This document shows positions 30,421 to 40,651 of a stretch of DNA of 62,381 bases, one piece after another. Position 1 is the first letter of the stretch, and every line of letters starts with the position of its first letter. Source of the stretch: Deinococcus sp. Arct2-2 (GTDB taxonomy: Bacteria; Deinococcota; Deinococci; Deinococcales; Deinococcaceae); contig NZ_SSNW01000022.1 in the NCBI RefSeq assembly GCF_004801315.1, positions 1-62,381 of the forward strand. The letters are read 5' to 3'. The position numbers and the translations under genes were made by a program. The notes below the pieces were generated by a model. The model was not told where the DNA came from and searched no databases. It saw only the letters and a program-made list of their open reading frames with translations.

Positions 30421-31370
30421 AGAATTTCTTGGAGCACTACCGATGGGCCACTCCAACCTTCAGGCCCGCCGCGATCAGGATGATGCCCGTAATCATGACA
30501 AAGTGGCCGTACCCGTAGCCCATAACCGCCATCCGTGTGCGCTGAGCGGGACTAGCCTGCAAAAAAGCATGTTCGGCACGCACATCGTCGCGGTGAAAAT
30601 AAGTCCACCACAGCATGGCCGCCAGCGTCAGGGCCAGCACGCAGAAGGTCAACAGCGGGGCAGTCAAGGCCAATTTGCCCGCCCCACTGCCCACCGCCAC
30701 GATGCTTTCTCCCAGCGCAATGATGAGCAACAGGCCTTGCCGCTCCGCAAAATGCCGGGGCTGAGTTGAAAGCCGTACTGGCGGGTTTGCACGCTGCTGA
30801 ACATGAGCGTGGCGACGGCGGCCACCCACAGGGGCCAGTCGTAGGGCGGGTGGACAAAGGCCGCCGCCAGCACGAACACCACCGCGCCGAAGTTGTAAGG
30901 CGCGACCAACCAAATGGCCCGCGCACTGCTATTTTTGGATGTTCTGAAGAGCAGCACGTGAATAGTCGTGACCGTCAACAGGCCCAGCGCGTAAGGCAGG
31001 CCCCCCGCATCGAAGACAGTGGGAATGCTGAGCGCCATAATAAAAAATCCCGCCATTGCGGCAAAAGTCAGGCGGCGTCGGCTTTCTCCACCCAGTTCTA
31101 TGTTGCCGCCCAACCACAGATAGCCGTTATAAATCCAGATCAGGGTCATAAAGACCAGTAACGCCTTGCCGTAGTCGGCGGGGCCGTGTGGGTGCGTTAC
31201 CAAGCTGGTCAGTTGCGTGAGAGCGAAGACGAAGACCAGATCGAAGAATAGTTCGATAGTACCGACGCGCTGCACGGGCGCTTCAGTGATTAAAGTGACG
31301 GGAACTAGAGACGGGGTAGTCATTATTTCTAGAGTACAAGCAGACTGAATATTCTCCGCTAGGCTGATGT

Positions 31371-32135
31371 ATGCGCGAAGGGTTCAGACTGGCTGTGTTT
31401 GGCGACGTTCACGGCAATTTGCCTGCTCTGACGGCGGCACTGACCGATATGGCGCGGCGCGGGGCAGACGCCTATATCTGTTTGGGAGACGTGGCGATGG
31501 ACGGCGCGTGGCCTGCCGAATGCATCCGGCGAATTGCGGCGCTGGGTTGCCCGGTGGTACGCGGCAACGCCGACAGAATGCTGCTGGAAGAAGCCACAGC
31601 CTTTGCCCCACGCGGCTTCCCCGATGAAGAGAAACTGCACGCGATAGGCGAATGGGCCAGAACGCAACTGGGCCGCGCCGAACTGGATTTGCTCCAGACC
31701 TACACCGCCCGCGCCGAGTGGCCTGATCTGCTCTGTTTTCATGGCAGCCCAGAGCGCGACAACGAAGAATTGACGATGCATACGCCAGAAGCGCGACTGG
31801 AAGAACTGCGGGCCGAATTTGGGCATCAGGCCGTGTGGATCGGTGGGCATACGCATCAGCCGTTACACCGTGAGTTAGACGGCTGGGTGCTGCTGAATCC
31901 CGGTAGTGTGGGCCTTCCCTTCGAAAAACGCAGGAACAAGTACGTGAATTTGGCGCGGGCTGAATACCTGCTGCTGAAGCGTACAACGGCGGGCTGGCAT
32001 CCGACTTTTCACCGAGTCGCCTACGACGTGGCCGATGTGAGGCGCGGCATCCTGAGCCGGAAGCTGCCGCACGCGCACTGGCTGGCGCGGGAATGGGTAG
32101 ACGGCACCGTGGGGGATGAACTGTTAGACGGCTAA
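31371..32135 (+). CDS. Metallophosphoesterase (YfcE/MJ0936-like)
   Basis: 254 residues. Calcineurin-like phosphoesterase motifs: [37 protein letters not shown] and WIGGHTHQP, followed by [10 protein letters not shown]. These bind two metals and hydrolyse phosphodi- or monoesters. TAGGCT lies 5 bases before the ATG. It diverges from the broken ltrA gene, whose own -10 box is 24 bases away. Confidence 0.92.
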   Translation: MREGFRLAVFGDVHGNLPALTAALTDMARRGADAYICLGDVAMDGAWPAECIRRIAALGCPVVRGNADRMLLEEATAFAPRGFPDEEKLHAIGEWARTQLGRAELDLLQTYTARAEWPDLLCFHGSPERDNEELTMHTPEARLEELRAEFGHQAVWIGGHTHQPLHRELDGWVLLNPGSVGLPFEKRRNKYVNLARAEYLLLKRTTAGWHPTFHRVAYDVADVRRGILSRKLPHAHWLAREWVDGTVGDELLDG

Positions 32136-32178
32136 GCACCTTGAAGCTGCATCCGCCAAACTTGGTAGGCTAGGCCCG

Positions 32179-32907
32179 ATGAGTCTTCACCTGAACGCCC
32201 AACCCGGCCAAATTGCCGAAACCGTCTTACTCCCCGGCGATCCGCTGCGTGCCCAGCACATTGCCGAAACGTTTTTTGAAAACCCCGTGCAGCACAACAC
32301 CGTGCGCGGCATGTTGGGCTACACCGGAACCTACAAAGGCCAACCTGTGAGTGTGCAGGGCACGGGCATGGGCATCGCCAGTTCCATGATCTACGTACAC
32401 GAACTGATCACGGGCTACGGCTGCAAAAACCTGATTCGCGTGGGCACGGCGGGCAGCTATCAGCCGCATGTGCATGTGCGCGATCTGGTATTGGCTCAAG
32501 CCGCCTGCACCGATTCCAACATCAACAACATACGCTTTGGGGCCAAGAACTTTGCGCCGATTGCCGATTTCAGCTTGCTGCTGCGGGCCTACCAAATCGC
32601 GCAGGAACGCGGGTTTGCCACGCACGTCGGCAACATCATGAGCAGCGACACGTTTTATCAAGACGAGTTTCAGCAGTTTCAGCAATGGGCCGATTTTGGC
32701 GTGCTGGCCGTAGAAATGGAAGCCGCCGGACTGTACACGCTGGCCGCCAAGCACGGCGTGCGGGCGCTGACCATCCTGACCATCAGCGACCACCTGATTA
32801 CGCATGAGGAAACCACCGCCGACGAACGCCAACTGAGCTTCAACGCCATGATCGAAGTGGCGCTGGACGCCGCACTGGGGCTGGAAACGGAAGGCAGGAC
32901 AGGCTAA
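32179..32907 (+). CDS. deoD: Purine nucleoside phosphorylase DeoD-type
   Basis: 242 residues. Hexameric-type [50 protein letters not shown], and [12 protein letters not shown] with the nucleoside-binding Glu, and DHL near [10 protein letters not shown] with the catalytic Asp. It splits purine (deoxy)nucleosides with phosphate in salvage. TAGGCT lies 7 bases before the ATG, so it is probably leaderless. Confidence 0.96.
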   Translation: MSLHLNAQPGQIAETVLLPGDPLRAQHIAETFFENPVQHNTVRGMLGYTGTYKGQPVSVQGTGMGIASSMIYVHELITGYGCKNLIRVGTAGSYQPHVHVRDLVLAQAACTDSNINNIRFGAKNFAPIADFSLLLRAYQIAQERGFATHVGNIMSSDTFYQDEFQQFQQWADFGVLAVEMEAAGLYTLAAKHGVRALTILTISDHLITHEETTADERQLSFNAMIEVALDAALGLETEGRTG

Positions 32908-32967
32908 GGTTTCAGGTAGGAAAGGGGTCACGAATTACCTTTATCCCCTCTTAGCAGTTCCAAAAAG

Positions 32968-33012
32968 AAAGGCCCCGAACGCACCGTGTAGCTCAGCGTT
33001 CAGGGCCTTTTT
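32968..33012. terminator. Bidirectional terminator between convergent genes
   Basis: AAAGGCCCCGAACGC pairs with GCGTTCAGGGCCTTT (one mismatch) and a T-run follows on the plus strand. Confidence 0.8.
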
Positions 33013-33035
33013 CCATCCCAACTGTCTTCCCTCAA

Positions 33036-33719
33036 TCAGTTCAGAAACTCATCGGGGTCGGCGGAGAAGGTGAAATGGGTCAGGATGCTGTAGCCCAGCG
33101 CCGTCGCCGCGTCGTTACGGTTGCCGAGCGTGAGCATGATGGCTTTGGCGAGCGTATCGTAACGGTTGAGGGTAGTGGCCCACGTTTTGGGGTCAAACAT
33201 CACGTAATCTTCGTTGGGGCCGGGCTTGTAGGCACGCTGAAGCTTGAGATAATTGGCGTGATCAGCCTTGGCCTCGGCAATCACGCGGGCGTAATGCTGG
33301 CCTGTGGGCGCACCCAAGGCGCTGCGGGCCAGCGCCCCGAGACTGCCCAGTTGTTCTTCTAAAAACGGATACATGCGCGGAACCTGATGAACGTACATCG
33401 TGCCGCCGCCTGCCCGGATTCCGGCCAATTGGCCCTCTATGGCCCGCATTTCGCGGTATTGCCTGCGTAAAGTTTGCAATCTGGCCCGCAGTTGCGGCTG
33501 CGTCGCCAAATCCTTGTCCAGCTTGGCGGCGCGGCACTGCGCCCAGTTGTAGCTGGATTCGTCCTGATCGACTTCGCTCCAGTTGGTGATGGTCAGCAGA
33601 TCGTAGGTGGCCGAATCGACGGCGTTGGCAAGGGTGCAGTTGGCGGCGGTCTGCGCCTGTGCAGGAGCGGCGGCAAACATTAGCAGGGCGGCAACCAGCA
33701 ATCCACTTTTGGGGAGCAT
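33036..33719 (-). CDS. Secreted hypothetical protein
   Basis: 227 residues with a clear signal peptide (GLLVAALLMFAAAPAQAQ). The mature protein has two Cys (NCTLANAV and WAQCRAAK) that could form a disulfide and is mostly helical (RARLQTLRRQYREMRAIEGQL). No family was recognised. TAGACT lies 6 bases before the ATG, inside a tandemly duplicated promoter segment. Confidence 0.75.
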   Translation of the reverse strand: MLPKSGLLVAALLMFAAAPAQAQTAANCTLANAVDSATYDLLTITNWSEVDQDESSYNWAQCRAAKLDKDLATQPQLRARLQTLRRQYREMRAIEGQLAGIRAGGGTMYVHQVPRMYPFLEEQLGSLGALARSALGAPTGQHYARVIAEAKADHANYLKLQRAYKPGPNEDYVMFDPKTWATTLNRYDTLAKAIMLTLGNRNDAATALGYSILTHFTFSADPDEFLN

Positions 33720-33722
33720 AGG

Positions 33723-33748
33723 AGAAGTCTAGAGTAGAAGTCTAGAGT
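33723..33748 (-). promoter_or_regulatory. Tandem duplication of a -10 element
   Basis: GAAGTCTAGAGTA occurs twice in a row (period 13). On the minus strand each copy contains TAGACT; the proximal one (33726-33731) is 6 bases before the ATG at 33719 and the distal one (33739-33744) is 13 bases further away. Confidence 0.55.
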
Positions 33749-33881
33749 AAGTGTGCAGCAGCCGGGTCAGCCGAAAGTTGATCGCCCTAAGCGCCAACGC
33801 TGGCAAAACCCGCCTTGCTGAATGCTATTTTTGCTCTGTCCAGCTGAGGAGTCTGATCTCTCCAGCCTTCCCCAAGTCTTC

Positions 33882-35240
33882 TCACCCCAAGCGGCGCATC
33901 CGGGCTATAAAAAACCCGTCTATGCCGTGTTCGGGCACAGTCAGCACGCCTGCTCCGGCGGGCACGGTGGGCAAATGCAGCTCGGGCAAACGCTCCGCCA
34001 CAAAGTCCGAGTGGGCGGCCAAAAACCCGGCTATAACATCCTGCCCTTCTTCTGGCATGACCGAGCAGACCGAATACACCAGCACCCCACCCGGCGCGAC
34101 AACGGCGGCGGCTTGGGGCAGCATCCGGGCTTGCAGGGCCGCCATTTGCGCTACAGCTTGCCCGGTCAGGCGCAGCTTGATTTCGGGGTGAGAGCGCAGG
34201 GTGCCGCTGCCCGTGCAGGGCGCATCAAGCAGCACCAGTGCAGCGGGCGGCAGGTCTAGCGGCATGGTCAGGTCATGCGTCACAAATTCGGCGCTGAGGC
34301 CGAGGCGTTCCAAGTTGGTGCGGGCCGCGTCGTGCTTGTGCGGCATCACATCTACGCTGGTCACGTTGGCCCCGCGTGCCGCCAACATCGCCGCCTTAAT
34401 ACCCATGCCGCCCGCCAAATCCAGCACGCGCACGCCGTCCACATCGCCCAGCGCGTCTACGCAGGCCAGACTGGCCGGGTTGATCGGTTGCGCCTCGCCC
34501 TGCATATACGCCGCCGATTCGCGCAGGGGGCGGGCCAACGCCACGCGCCGCACGCTGTTGGGGCCGGGAAACACTTCGCTGCCTTCCTCTTCCAGCAGCC
34601 TCTCCCCCGCTTCCGAGAGGCTCAGCCAGAGGGGTTGCGGCGTGAGCAGGTCGGCCATCACGGCCTCTGCATGGGTGCCAAACGCCGACTTGTAGACCTG
34701 AATCAGCCACGCGGGAAGGGCGGCGCGGGTTCCCTCAGTTTCGGGTGGGAGGGCCACGCGGCGCAGCACGGCATTCACCAAGGCAGGAGGCGCAAAGCGG
34801 GCCTCGCGTGCCAGATTCACGTATTCACTGACTACCGCGTGCGCGGGCGTGCCCAGAATCAGTTTTTCAAACGCTCCGGCCAGCAACAACGCCCTTACTT
34901 TGGGATGCGTTTCTTCCGACAGCATCGGCGTCAGTACCGCTTGCAGGGTGGGCGCGTACCGCAGAGAGCCGTACACGATATGGGTGGCAAGGCCGGAATC
35001 TCGTCCGGGTAATTTGGCCCCTTGTAAGGCCGAATCCAGCGCAGAGGCGGCGTAAGATTCGCCCGCCAGCACGCGCAGCAGCACCCGCACAGCCAGCTCA
35101 CGGGCGGGGTTGGCTTGGTCAGGGCGCGGGCGGAATTTGTCTGCCTTGGACACCGAATCTGCCCGAGAAACCGGGCGATCCTCTGACGTAGGAGTATCAG
35201 CACTTGCTTTGCTGGGTTGAGGACGGCGGGAACGGATCAT
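33882..35240 (-). CDS. rsmB: 16S rRNA (cytosine-967-C5)-methyltransferase RsmB
   Basis: 452 residues. An N-terminal NusB-like RNA-binding domain (about 35-170) precedes a Rossmann methyltransferase. Catalytic cysteines are in [17 protein letters not shown] (motif IV) and [11 protein letters not shown] (motif VI). Motif I reads [11 protein letters not shown] rather than the usual DxCAAPGGKT, an unusual AdoMet-binding loop for the family. Start ATG 35240 is 6 bases after TATGCT. The longer upstream frame is rejected. Confidence 0.92.
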   Translation of the reverse strand: MIRSRRPQPSKASADTPTSEDRPVSRADSVSKADKFRPRPDQANPARELAVRVLLRVLAGESYAASALDSALQGAKLPGRDSGLATHIVYGSLRYAPTLQAVLTPMLSEETHPKVRALLLAGAFEKLILGTPAHAVVSEYVNLAREARFAPPALVNAVLRRVALPPETEGTRAALPAWLIQVYKSAFGTHAEAVMADLLTPQPLWLSLSEAGERLLEEEGSEVFPGPNSVRRVALARPLRESAAYMQGEAQPINPASLACVDALGDVDGVRVLDLAGGMGIKAAMLAARGANVTSVDVMPHKHDAARTNLERLGLSAEFVTHDLTMPLDLPPAALVLLDAPCTGSGTLRSHPEIKLRLTGQAVAQMAALQARMLPQAAAVVAPGGVLVYSVCSVMPEEGQDVIAGFLAAHSDFVAERLPELHLPTVPAGAGVLTVPEHGIDGFFIARMRRLG

Positions 35241-35431
35241 CGGGCCAGCATACGGCGAAACGGGCCGGCCGAAGGAGCATGGCCGGAACAGAGGGCGGGC
35301 GACGAATGGCCTCCAGACCATTGGGAACAGACGATTTTTCTGGCGAACGTCAAAATTGTATCCACTCCAACAAAAACCGTTTTCTCTGACGACAACGTGA
35401 AATAAAGGCTAACCCGAGGTCAGGACGTGTT

Positions 35432-35461
35432 CTTGTCAAGTGACAAGGCGGCACCTATAAT
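35432..35461 (+). promoter_or_regulatory. mal operon promoter with overlapping operator palindrome
   Basis: TTGTCA (35433-35438), 17 bases, then TATAAT (35456-35461): a near-consensus housekeeping promoter. The perfect inverted repeat CTTGTCA-AG-TGACAAG (35432-35447) covers the -35 box, so a bound repressor would block polymerase. The transcript has a leader of about 180 bases before malE, in which no further structure was resolved. Confidence 0.75.
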
Positions 35462-35649
35462 AGAGGGCGAACATCCCCGTTCATTCCCCCTTCAGTGCTG
35501 CGTGAGATTTTGGCTCGCGCAAATGACGTCCCGCGACAAGCTGGAGTACCCACGTTGCTGGAGCAATCTGAAGTCGGCGGCTCTGTTCCGTTGTTTATCC
35601 GTAAGGTTTTACTGGAAGCGGTTCACCGCCGATCCACTCAAGGAGCATT

Positions 35650-36846
35650 ATGAAGAAAGCTTTGACCCTGTTGTCTCTCGCCCTGCTGGGCAGCGCCCTC
35701 ACCTCTCAGGCCAGCGCCGCCACCCTGACGGTCTGGACTCACTTCGGTGGCCCCGAACTGGCATGGCTCAAGTCTCAGGCCGCCGACTTCACCAAGAAGA
35801 CCGGAACCCAGATTTCCCTCGTCAGCGTGCCCTTCGACAACATTCCCGACAAGTTCATTCAGAGTGCGCCCAAGGGTCAAGGCCCCGACGTGGTTGTGAC
35901 GCTGCCCCAAGACCGCTTGGGCCAGTTGGCCGCTGCCGGAGTCGTGGAGCCGATGGACAAGTACGTGACCAGCCGCGTGGATTTTGACAAGACCGCGCTG
36001 ACCGCCATGACCTACAAGGGCAAACTGTTCGGCCTGCCCATGTTCGCGGAAAGCGTGGCGCTGGTGTACAACAAGAAGCTCATCGCCAGCGCACCTACCA
36101 CTTGGCCCGCCTTCCTTGCTGCCGCCCAAAAGAACACGGGCAACGGCAAGTTCGGCTTCCTCGCCGACCTGAGCAACGCCTACATGAACTACGGCATTGT
36201 CAGTGCTTACGGCGGCTACGTGTTCAAGAACACGAGCGGCACGCTGAATCCTAAAGACATCGGCCTCGCCAACGCCGGAGCCGAAAAAGCCAGCGGGTTC
36301 CTGAACGACCTGCGCTACAAGTACAACCTCGTGCCCGAAGGCGTAGACGGCGGCGCAGCCAAGAGCGCGTTCGTAGACGGACGCCTCGCCATGTTGCTCA
36401 CCGGCCCTTGGGACATCGGCGACATCAAGAAAGCAGGGATCGACTACGGCATCGCCGCCTTCCCCACCCCTCCCGGCGCAACCGGCAAGTGGAGTCCCTT
36501 TGTAGGCGTGCAGGGCACCATGCTGAACGCTTACGGCAAGCAGAAAGTCGCCGCCGCGCAGTTTGCCAAGCAGATTTCTTCCAGCACCGCGCAGGTCAGC
36601 TTCAACCAAGCCGGGGGACGCATTCCGGTCAGCCTGAGCGCCCGCACCAAGCTGAAGGCCGACCCCGTCGTGGCAGGCTTCGGCAAGACCATCAGCATGG
36701 GCACGCCTATGCCCAACATCGTGGAAATGGGGAGCGTCTGGGGGCCTTGGAGCGCCGCAATCGCCCAAAGCGTGCAGAAGCCCAACCAGAACTACTCGCA
36801 GATTCTGGACAAGGCCGTTTCCGAAATCAACAGCAACATCAAGTAA
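35650..36846 (+). CDS. malE: Maltose/maltodextrin ABC transporter binding protein
   Basis: 398 residues with a signal peptide (LTLLSLALLGSALTSQASAA) and an AAGGAG site 4 bases before the ATG. MalE/family 1 binding protein: LTVWTHFGGPELAW, GPDVVVTLPQDRLGQLA, GKLFGLPMFAESVALVYNKKL, and MLLTGPWDIGD. It binds maltodextrins outside the membrane and hands them to MalFG. A terminator follows, which should make malE more abundant than the permease transcripts. Confidence 0.93.
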   Translation: MKKALTLLSLALLGSALTSQASAATLTVWTHFGGPELAWLKSQAADFTKKTGTQISLVSVPFDNIPDKFIQSAPKGQGPDVVVTLPQDRLGQLAAAGVVEPMDKYVTSRVDFDKTALTAMTYKGKLFGLPMFAESVALVYNKKLIASAPTTWPAFLAAAQKNTGNGKFGFLADLSNAYMNYGIVSAYGGYVFKNTSGTLNPKDIGLANAGAEKASGFLNDLRYKYNLVPEGVDGGAAKSAFVDGRLAMLLTGPWDIGDIKKAGIDYGIAAFPTPPGATGKWSPFVGVQGTMLNAYGKQKVAAAQFAKQISSSTAQVSFNQAGGRIPVSLSARTKLKADPVVAGFGKTISMGTPMPNIVEMGSVWGPWSAAIAQSVQKPNQNYSQILDKAVSEINSNIK

Positions 36847-36861
36847 CCGCAGCAGCTTTGT

Positions 36862-36900
36862 AGAAAAACGGATGGGCCTTCATCGCCTGTCCGTTTTTCT
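36862..36900 (+). terminator. Hairpin between malE and malF
   Basis: AGAAAAACGGA pairs with TCCGTTTTTCT. Placed inside the operon, it probably lets only part of transcription continue to malFG. The remaining 160 bases before malF show no clear second promoter. Confidence 0.75.
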
Positions 36901-37060
36901 TTGGCCCAGCGGAGTCAGGCCAACCCGCGCAAACGATTACAGCCCATAGCTGACTAGATCAATGGTTTATGTCTTTGTGAACGTGGTTGCAGTCATTTCA
37001 GATGACGCCCACAATGGGACGAACTCAAATTAATGTTCTTTACAGGAGGCTTAGAGACCG

Positions 37061-38467
37061 ATGACCACGACCCTGCCCCTTCCTGCCAAACGCACCTCTG
37101 TTCCGCCCGAAGGAACGCGCGGTGTCTTGATGGCTATTCTGGTGCTGGCGCTGGTGCTGGGCGGTGCGGCCCTGATCGGCTGGCTGCTGGCTGGCCTCAC
37201 GGCCCGCGCCCTGCCCTCTGCCCCGCCGTACATGATTCTGGTGTACACGGTGGCTGCCCTGCTGGTGCTGATGCCCATTACCGGGCGGCTGGTGCCGTGG
37301 ATCGCCAATTGGTACTACCTGTTTCCGGCGCTGGTGTTCCTCATCGCCTTCACGGTGCTGCCCATCATCCTGACCGTGAATTACGCGTTTACCAACTACA
37401 GCGGCCAAAACAGCGGCAATCCGGATTCGGGTGTGCGGACGGCGGCAACCCTAAGTGCTGACCGCACAGTGGTCACGCTGAGCGAGACGCCGGAGGCCGA
37501 TTCGGTGCAGGCATACCTACGCTGCAAGGTGGCGACTTGTAAGGGCGATACGTTGGTCTTGCTGGATGCAGACGCTTCGTCGCCTGTGCGTGCGCGGATT
37601 GCCAGCGTTGCGGGTACGGCAGTGACGCTTTCTGCCCCCGTCGCGGCCGGATTCGCGCTGTCCGACGTGACCCGTATCAACCGGATCGAGCGCATCGGCC
37701 TCGCCAATTTCCAAGAAATTTTTGCCAAGGCCAGCAGTGCGCTGTGGCCCGTCTTTTTGTGGACGGTCATCTTCGCCTTTTCAACGGTGGTCATCAACGG
37801 TCTGGCGGGCCTGATTCTGGGGATCCTGCTGTACAACAAGCGCCTCAAGGGACGCAATATCTACCGCACCTTGCTGTTTTTGCCTTGGGCGATTCCCGCC
37901 GTCATCAGCGTGCAAATGTGGGTGGCGCTGTTCAATCAACAGTTCGGCATCGTGAATAAGGCGCTGGGCCTGTTGGGCATCATCGCCGTGCCGTGGCTCA
38001 ACGATCCGCTGTGGGCCAAAGTGTCTATTTTGTTGGTGAACCTCTGGCTGGGCTTCCCTTACATGATGACGGCCACCATCAGCGCACTCGCCACCATCAA
38101 CGAAGACTTGTACGAGGCCGCCAGCATCGACGGCGCGAGCCGCTGGCAGCAAATCCAGTCCATTACGCTGCCCCTGCTCCGTACTGCATTTACCCCTATT
38201 TTGCTGTCCGGGTTTGCGTTCAACTTCAACAACTTCGGCATCATCTATCTGCTTACGGCAGGCGGCCCGGCGCAAGAAGGCCGCGAAAGCACGGCACAGA
38301 GTACCGATATTTTGCTGTCGTGGGGCTACAACACCGCGTTTGCTAGCGCAGGTGGGCAGAATTATTCGTTGGCGAGTGCCATTGCCCTGATCATCTTTTT
38401 CCTGACGCTCGCCATTAGCTTGGTGAATTTCAAGGCCGCTGGCGTGTTCGAGGAGGCCCGCAAATGA
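37061..38467 (+). CDS. malF: Maltose ABC transporter permease MalF
   Basis: 468 residues, multi-pass. The EAA loop for the ATPase is [21 protein letters not shown] soluble insertion of about 90 residues with two Cys ([11 protein letters not shown]) sits between the third and fourth membrane helices (after [10 protein letters not shown]), the same place as the P2 domain that contacts MalE in E. coli MalF, but smaller. GGAGG precedes the ATG. Overlaps malG by 4 bases. Confidence 0.93.
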   Translation: MTTTLPLPAKRTSVPPEGTRGVLMAILVLALVLGGAALIGWLLAGLTARALPSAPPYMILVYTVAALLVLMPITGRLVPWIANWYYLFPALVFLIAFTVLPIILTVNYAFTNYSGQNSGNPDSGVRTAATLSADRTVVTLSETPEADSVQAYLRCKVATCKGDTLVLLDADASSPVRARIASVAGTAVTLSAPVAAGFALSDVTRINRIERIGLANFQEIFAKASSALWPVFLWTVIFAFSTVVINGLAGLILGILLYNKRLKGRNIYRTLLFLPWAIPAVISVQMWVALFNQQFGIVNKALGLLGIIAVPWLNDPLWAKVSILLVNLWLGFPYMMTATISALATINEDLYEAASIDGASRWQQIQSITLPLLRTAFTPILLSGFAFNFNNFGIIYLLTAGGPAQEGRESTAQSTDILLSWGYNTAFASAGGQNYSLASAIALIIFFLTLAISLVNFKAAGVFEEARK

Positions 38468-39840
38468 CCGCTGTTCCTACCCCCCAACAGCTTCCGCCGG
38501 GCGGTTACGTACACAAGGAGCCGAGCGCCCTCCGCCGCGCCGCGCCTTGGCTGGTGGCCGCCGCCGTCATCACCGGGTTCGTGGTATTGGGCTACTTTTT
38601 AGCCCGCAACATGGCCGACAATCAAAAGAGCTTCACGATCTACTTTGTCGAGCGCGGCTGGATTCGCTTCTTACTGTTCCTGCTGGCCGCCAGCGGTGTG
38701 TTGGCCCTGACCAGCCTGATCGGGCAGCGCATCGGCATGGCCCGCACCGGGCGCAAAATCAGTTATTCGGCGGTATTGGGCGACCAACTGACGCACCTGT
38801 TTCTCATTTTGGTGGTGCTGGTAGCGGTTTATCCGTTGCTGTACGTGCTGATTGCCGCCTTCGATCCGCGCAACAGTCTGTTTGCCTTTCCCAACTTCTC
38901 CGATCCCAACATCTTGTACCGCACAGGTCTCTTACCCAATTTGCAAGTACTCAGCTTTGAAAATTACGCCGCATTGTTTGAGGGTGTGACTATTCCGGGC
39001 TGGCAATTGGCGTTGGCAGTGGTAGTGGGCGCGGCCCTGACTGCGCTGCTGATTCTGGCGCTGATGGGCCGATTCGGGCGCGAAAGCGAGGGCATTACCA
39101 AGGCCCGCACATGGGCGATGCGCAGCCTGATCGCGGCGTTAGCCCTGCTGGTCATGTTTATGGTGCCTTCGCAGTTTACGGGCCAAAGCAACGAGAGCAA
39201 ATTCCTGCTGTCGGTTCGCAATACGCTGTTGGTCTCGGGGGTCACGGGCTTTTTGGCAATAGTCCTGAGTACTACCGCAGGCTACGCGATGGCCCGCCTG
39301 CGCTTTCCGGGCCGCTTTCAAATGCTGCTGTTTTTCATCTTCATTCAGATGTTCCCCGTGTTTTTGGCACTGGTGGCCGTCTACACCCTGATGGTGATTC
39401 TGGGACTCGTCAACACCTTCACGGGCCTGATTCTGGCCTACTCGGGCGGCGCAATCGCCTTCAATACTTGGATTTTTAAGGGCTACGTGGAAAGCCTGCC
39501 CGAATCGTTGGAAGAGGCCGCAATGGTAGACGGCGCGACCCGCTGGCAGACGTTTATTCAGGTGGTCTTGCCCTTATCGGGCGGCATTTTGGTCTTCATT
39601 TTCCTGAACCAGTTCATCGGCACTTACGCCGAATTCATCCTCGCCAGCATCCTGATGACGGGCGTAGATCAGTGGACGGTGGGCGTCATGCTCCGCAGCT
39701 TTACCACCGGGCAATTCAGTACCAAGTGGGGCATCTTTTCCGCCGCCGCTACGTTGGGCGCGTTGCCGATTATCGCGCTGTTCTACGGCTTCCAAGGCTA
39801 CTTCGTGGGCGGTACGGTGTCGGGCGGCGTGAAGGAGTAA
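38464..39840 (+). CDS. malG: Maltose ABC transporter permease MalG, enlarged
   Basis: 458 residues against about 300 in E. coli. The C-terminal half is standard ([42 protein letters not shown]). Extra material is an N-terminal region with two more membrane helices (residues about 25-100) and an insertion of about 90 residues with two hydrophobic stretches ([19 protein letters not shown] and [14 protein letters not shown]) between the first core helix and the rest. No MalK ATPase gene is nearby, so a shared ATPase encoded elsewhere is needed. Confidence 0.92.
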   Translation: MTAVPTPQQLPPGGYVHKEPSALRRAAPWLVAAAVITGFVVLGYFLARNMADNQKSFTIYFVERGWIRFLLFLLAASGVLALTSLIGQRIGMARTGRKISYSAVLGDQLTHLFLILVVLVAVYPLLYVLIAAFDPRNSLFAFPNFSDPNILYRTGLLPNLQVLSFENYAALFEGVTIPGWQLALAVVVGAALTALLILALMGRFGRESEGITKARTWAMRSLIAALALLVMFMVPSQFTGQSNESKFLLSVRNTLLVSGVTGFLAIVLSTTAGYAMARLRFPGRFQMLLFFIFIQMFPVFLALVAVYTLMVILGLVNTFTGLILAYSGGAIAFNTWIFKGYVESLPESLEEAAMVDGATRWQTFIQVVLPLSGGILVFIFLNQFIGTYAEFILASILMTGVDQWTVGVMLRSFTTGQFSTKWGIFSAAATLGALPIIALFYGFQGYFVGGTVSGGVKE

Positions 39841-39864
39841 CAAGCCGCTCGGGTCATCCAAGCC

Positions 39865-39917
39865 AAACCAAAGAGAGCAGGCTCCCCGCCAACTTGGGAG
39901 CCTGCTCTCTTTGGTTT
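39865..39917. terminator. 22-bp perfect-stem bidirectional terminator
   Basis: The 22 bases 39865-39886 (AAACCAAAGAGAGCAGG...) are the exact reverse complement of 39896-39917, with a 9-base loop, between convergent malG and the TetR gene. A/T-rich stem ends supply U-tracts in both directions. Confidence 0.9.
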
Positions 39918-39932
39918 GAGAAATCGGTGCGC

Positions 39933-40580
39933 TTAGGCTTTGGCCGTCAGGCGGTCAATGGTGGCACGCACCGAAATGGGGAACTCGGTGTCGAAATCCA
40001 GCGTCAAGAACGACATTTCGGGGTAGCGGCGCAGGGTCTCCGAAGAGGGCGTTTCCTCGGTGATCTGCTGCCAGCCGACAGCCAACGCGTACACGTGCAC
40101 GATGATTTTGAGGGTCAGGTCAGGCTCGAAAGGCATCTGGGCAATGACTTCTTGCAGCATCCGGCGCACGTCGCGCTTGAAGTTCAGGGTCAGTTCGGGG
40201 CGCACATTGCGCTCCAAGACGGTGCCCAGCAAGATCAGCAAACGGCGCAGAGCTTCGTAGCCCTTAGAAGCGTCAATGATCACGTCGGCCACATCGGTAG
40301 CGGTCTTGGGCTGGCGCTCGCCCAACATGCCGGTCAGGTGGGCCAACCACTCCTGCAAATGCTCGGTCAGCAGGGCCAAAAACAACTCTTCTTTGGTATC
40401 GAAGTACAGGTACAGGGTGCCTTTGGCAAGTTTGGCCTCACGCGCTACCTGATTCATGCTCAGGTCGGCGTAGGGCGTATTCGTCCACAGGCGTTCGGCG
40501 GCACGGAGGATATCGTCGCGGCGCTGAGATTTCTCTTCAGGGCTACGCGCACGGGCGGGACGGGGAGTATCGCTGACCAC
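39933..40580 (-). CDS. TetR-family transcriptional regulator
   Basis: 215 residues with a GTG start 7 bases after TAAGGT (40588-40593). The N-terminal HTH ([44 protein letters not shown]) is canonical TetR; the ligand domain is of the type with [13 protein letters not shown]. It is convergent with malG and could control the mal promoter, itself, or the acyl-CoA dehydrogenase; none can be shown from sequence alone, and the three palindromes differ. Confidence 0.92.
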   Translation of the reverse strand: MVSDTPRPARARSPEEKSQRRDDILRAAERLWTNTPYADLSMNQVAREAKLAKGTLYLYFDTKEELFLALLTEHLQEWLAHLTGMLGERQPKTATDVADVIIDASKGYEALRRLLILLGTVLERNVRPELTLNFKRDVRRMLQEVIAQMPFEPDLTLKIIVHVYALAVGWQQITEETPSSETLRRYPEMSFLTLDFDTEFPISVRATIDRLTAKA

Positions 40581-40615
40581 GAGTCAGACCTTATCCCTTT
40601 AACTATCCACTTGGC

Positions 40616-40651
40616 TGTGAACTCATTCACGGTTCACAGGAACACGTGTTC
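40616..40651. promoter_or_regulatory. Two palindromes upstream of the TetR gene
   Basis: TGTGAAC-N9-GTTCACA (40616-40638) is a perfect interrupted palindrome and GAACACGTGTTC (40640-40651) is a perfect 12-mer right beside it. Together they look like regulator binding sites, possibly for autoregulation. The rest of the gap to 40896 shows nothing recognisable. Confidence 0.5.

Larger units (their letters stand above)
29208..30441 (+). mobile_element. IS3-family insertion sequence in ltrA
   Basis: 1234 bases with imperfect terminal inverted repeats (GGTAATGCTCCA at the left, complement of GGTAGTGCTCCA at the right) and flanking 3-base duplications GAT at 29205-29207 and 30442-30444. It carries orfA and orfB in the usual IS3 order. 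Boundaries are supported by restoration of the ltrA reading frame on removal. Confidence 0.9.
28951..31323 (-). pseudogene. ltrA-family membrane protein, broken by a frameshift and an IS
   Basis: The N-terminal part (from ATG 31323: VGTIELFFDLVFVFALTQL) and the later HFAERQGLLLIIALGESIVAVG block are hallmarks of the low-temperature-requirement A family, a multi-pass membrane family. Two lesions are visible. First, a run of four G (30758-30761, minus-strand CCCC) lacks one base: an extra C would join FQLSP to RHFAERQGLL. Second, an IS3-family element occupies 29208-30441. Removing it with one GAT copy restores LKVGVAH-PTGHPDTIGIWN in frame, running on to the stop at 28951. A TACTCT box lies 7 bases before the start. 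Confidence 0.9.
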
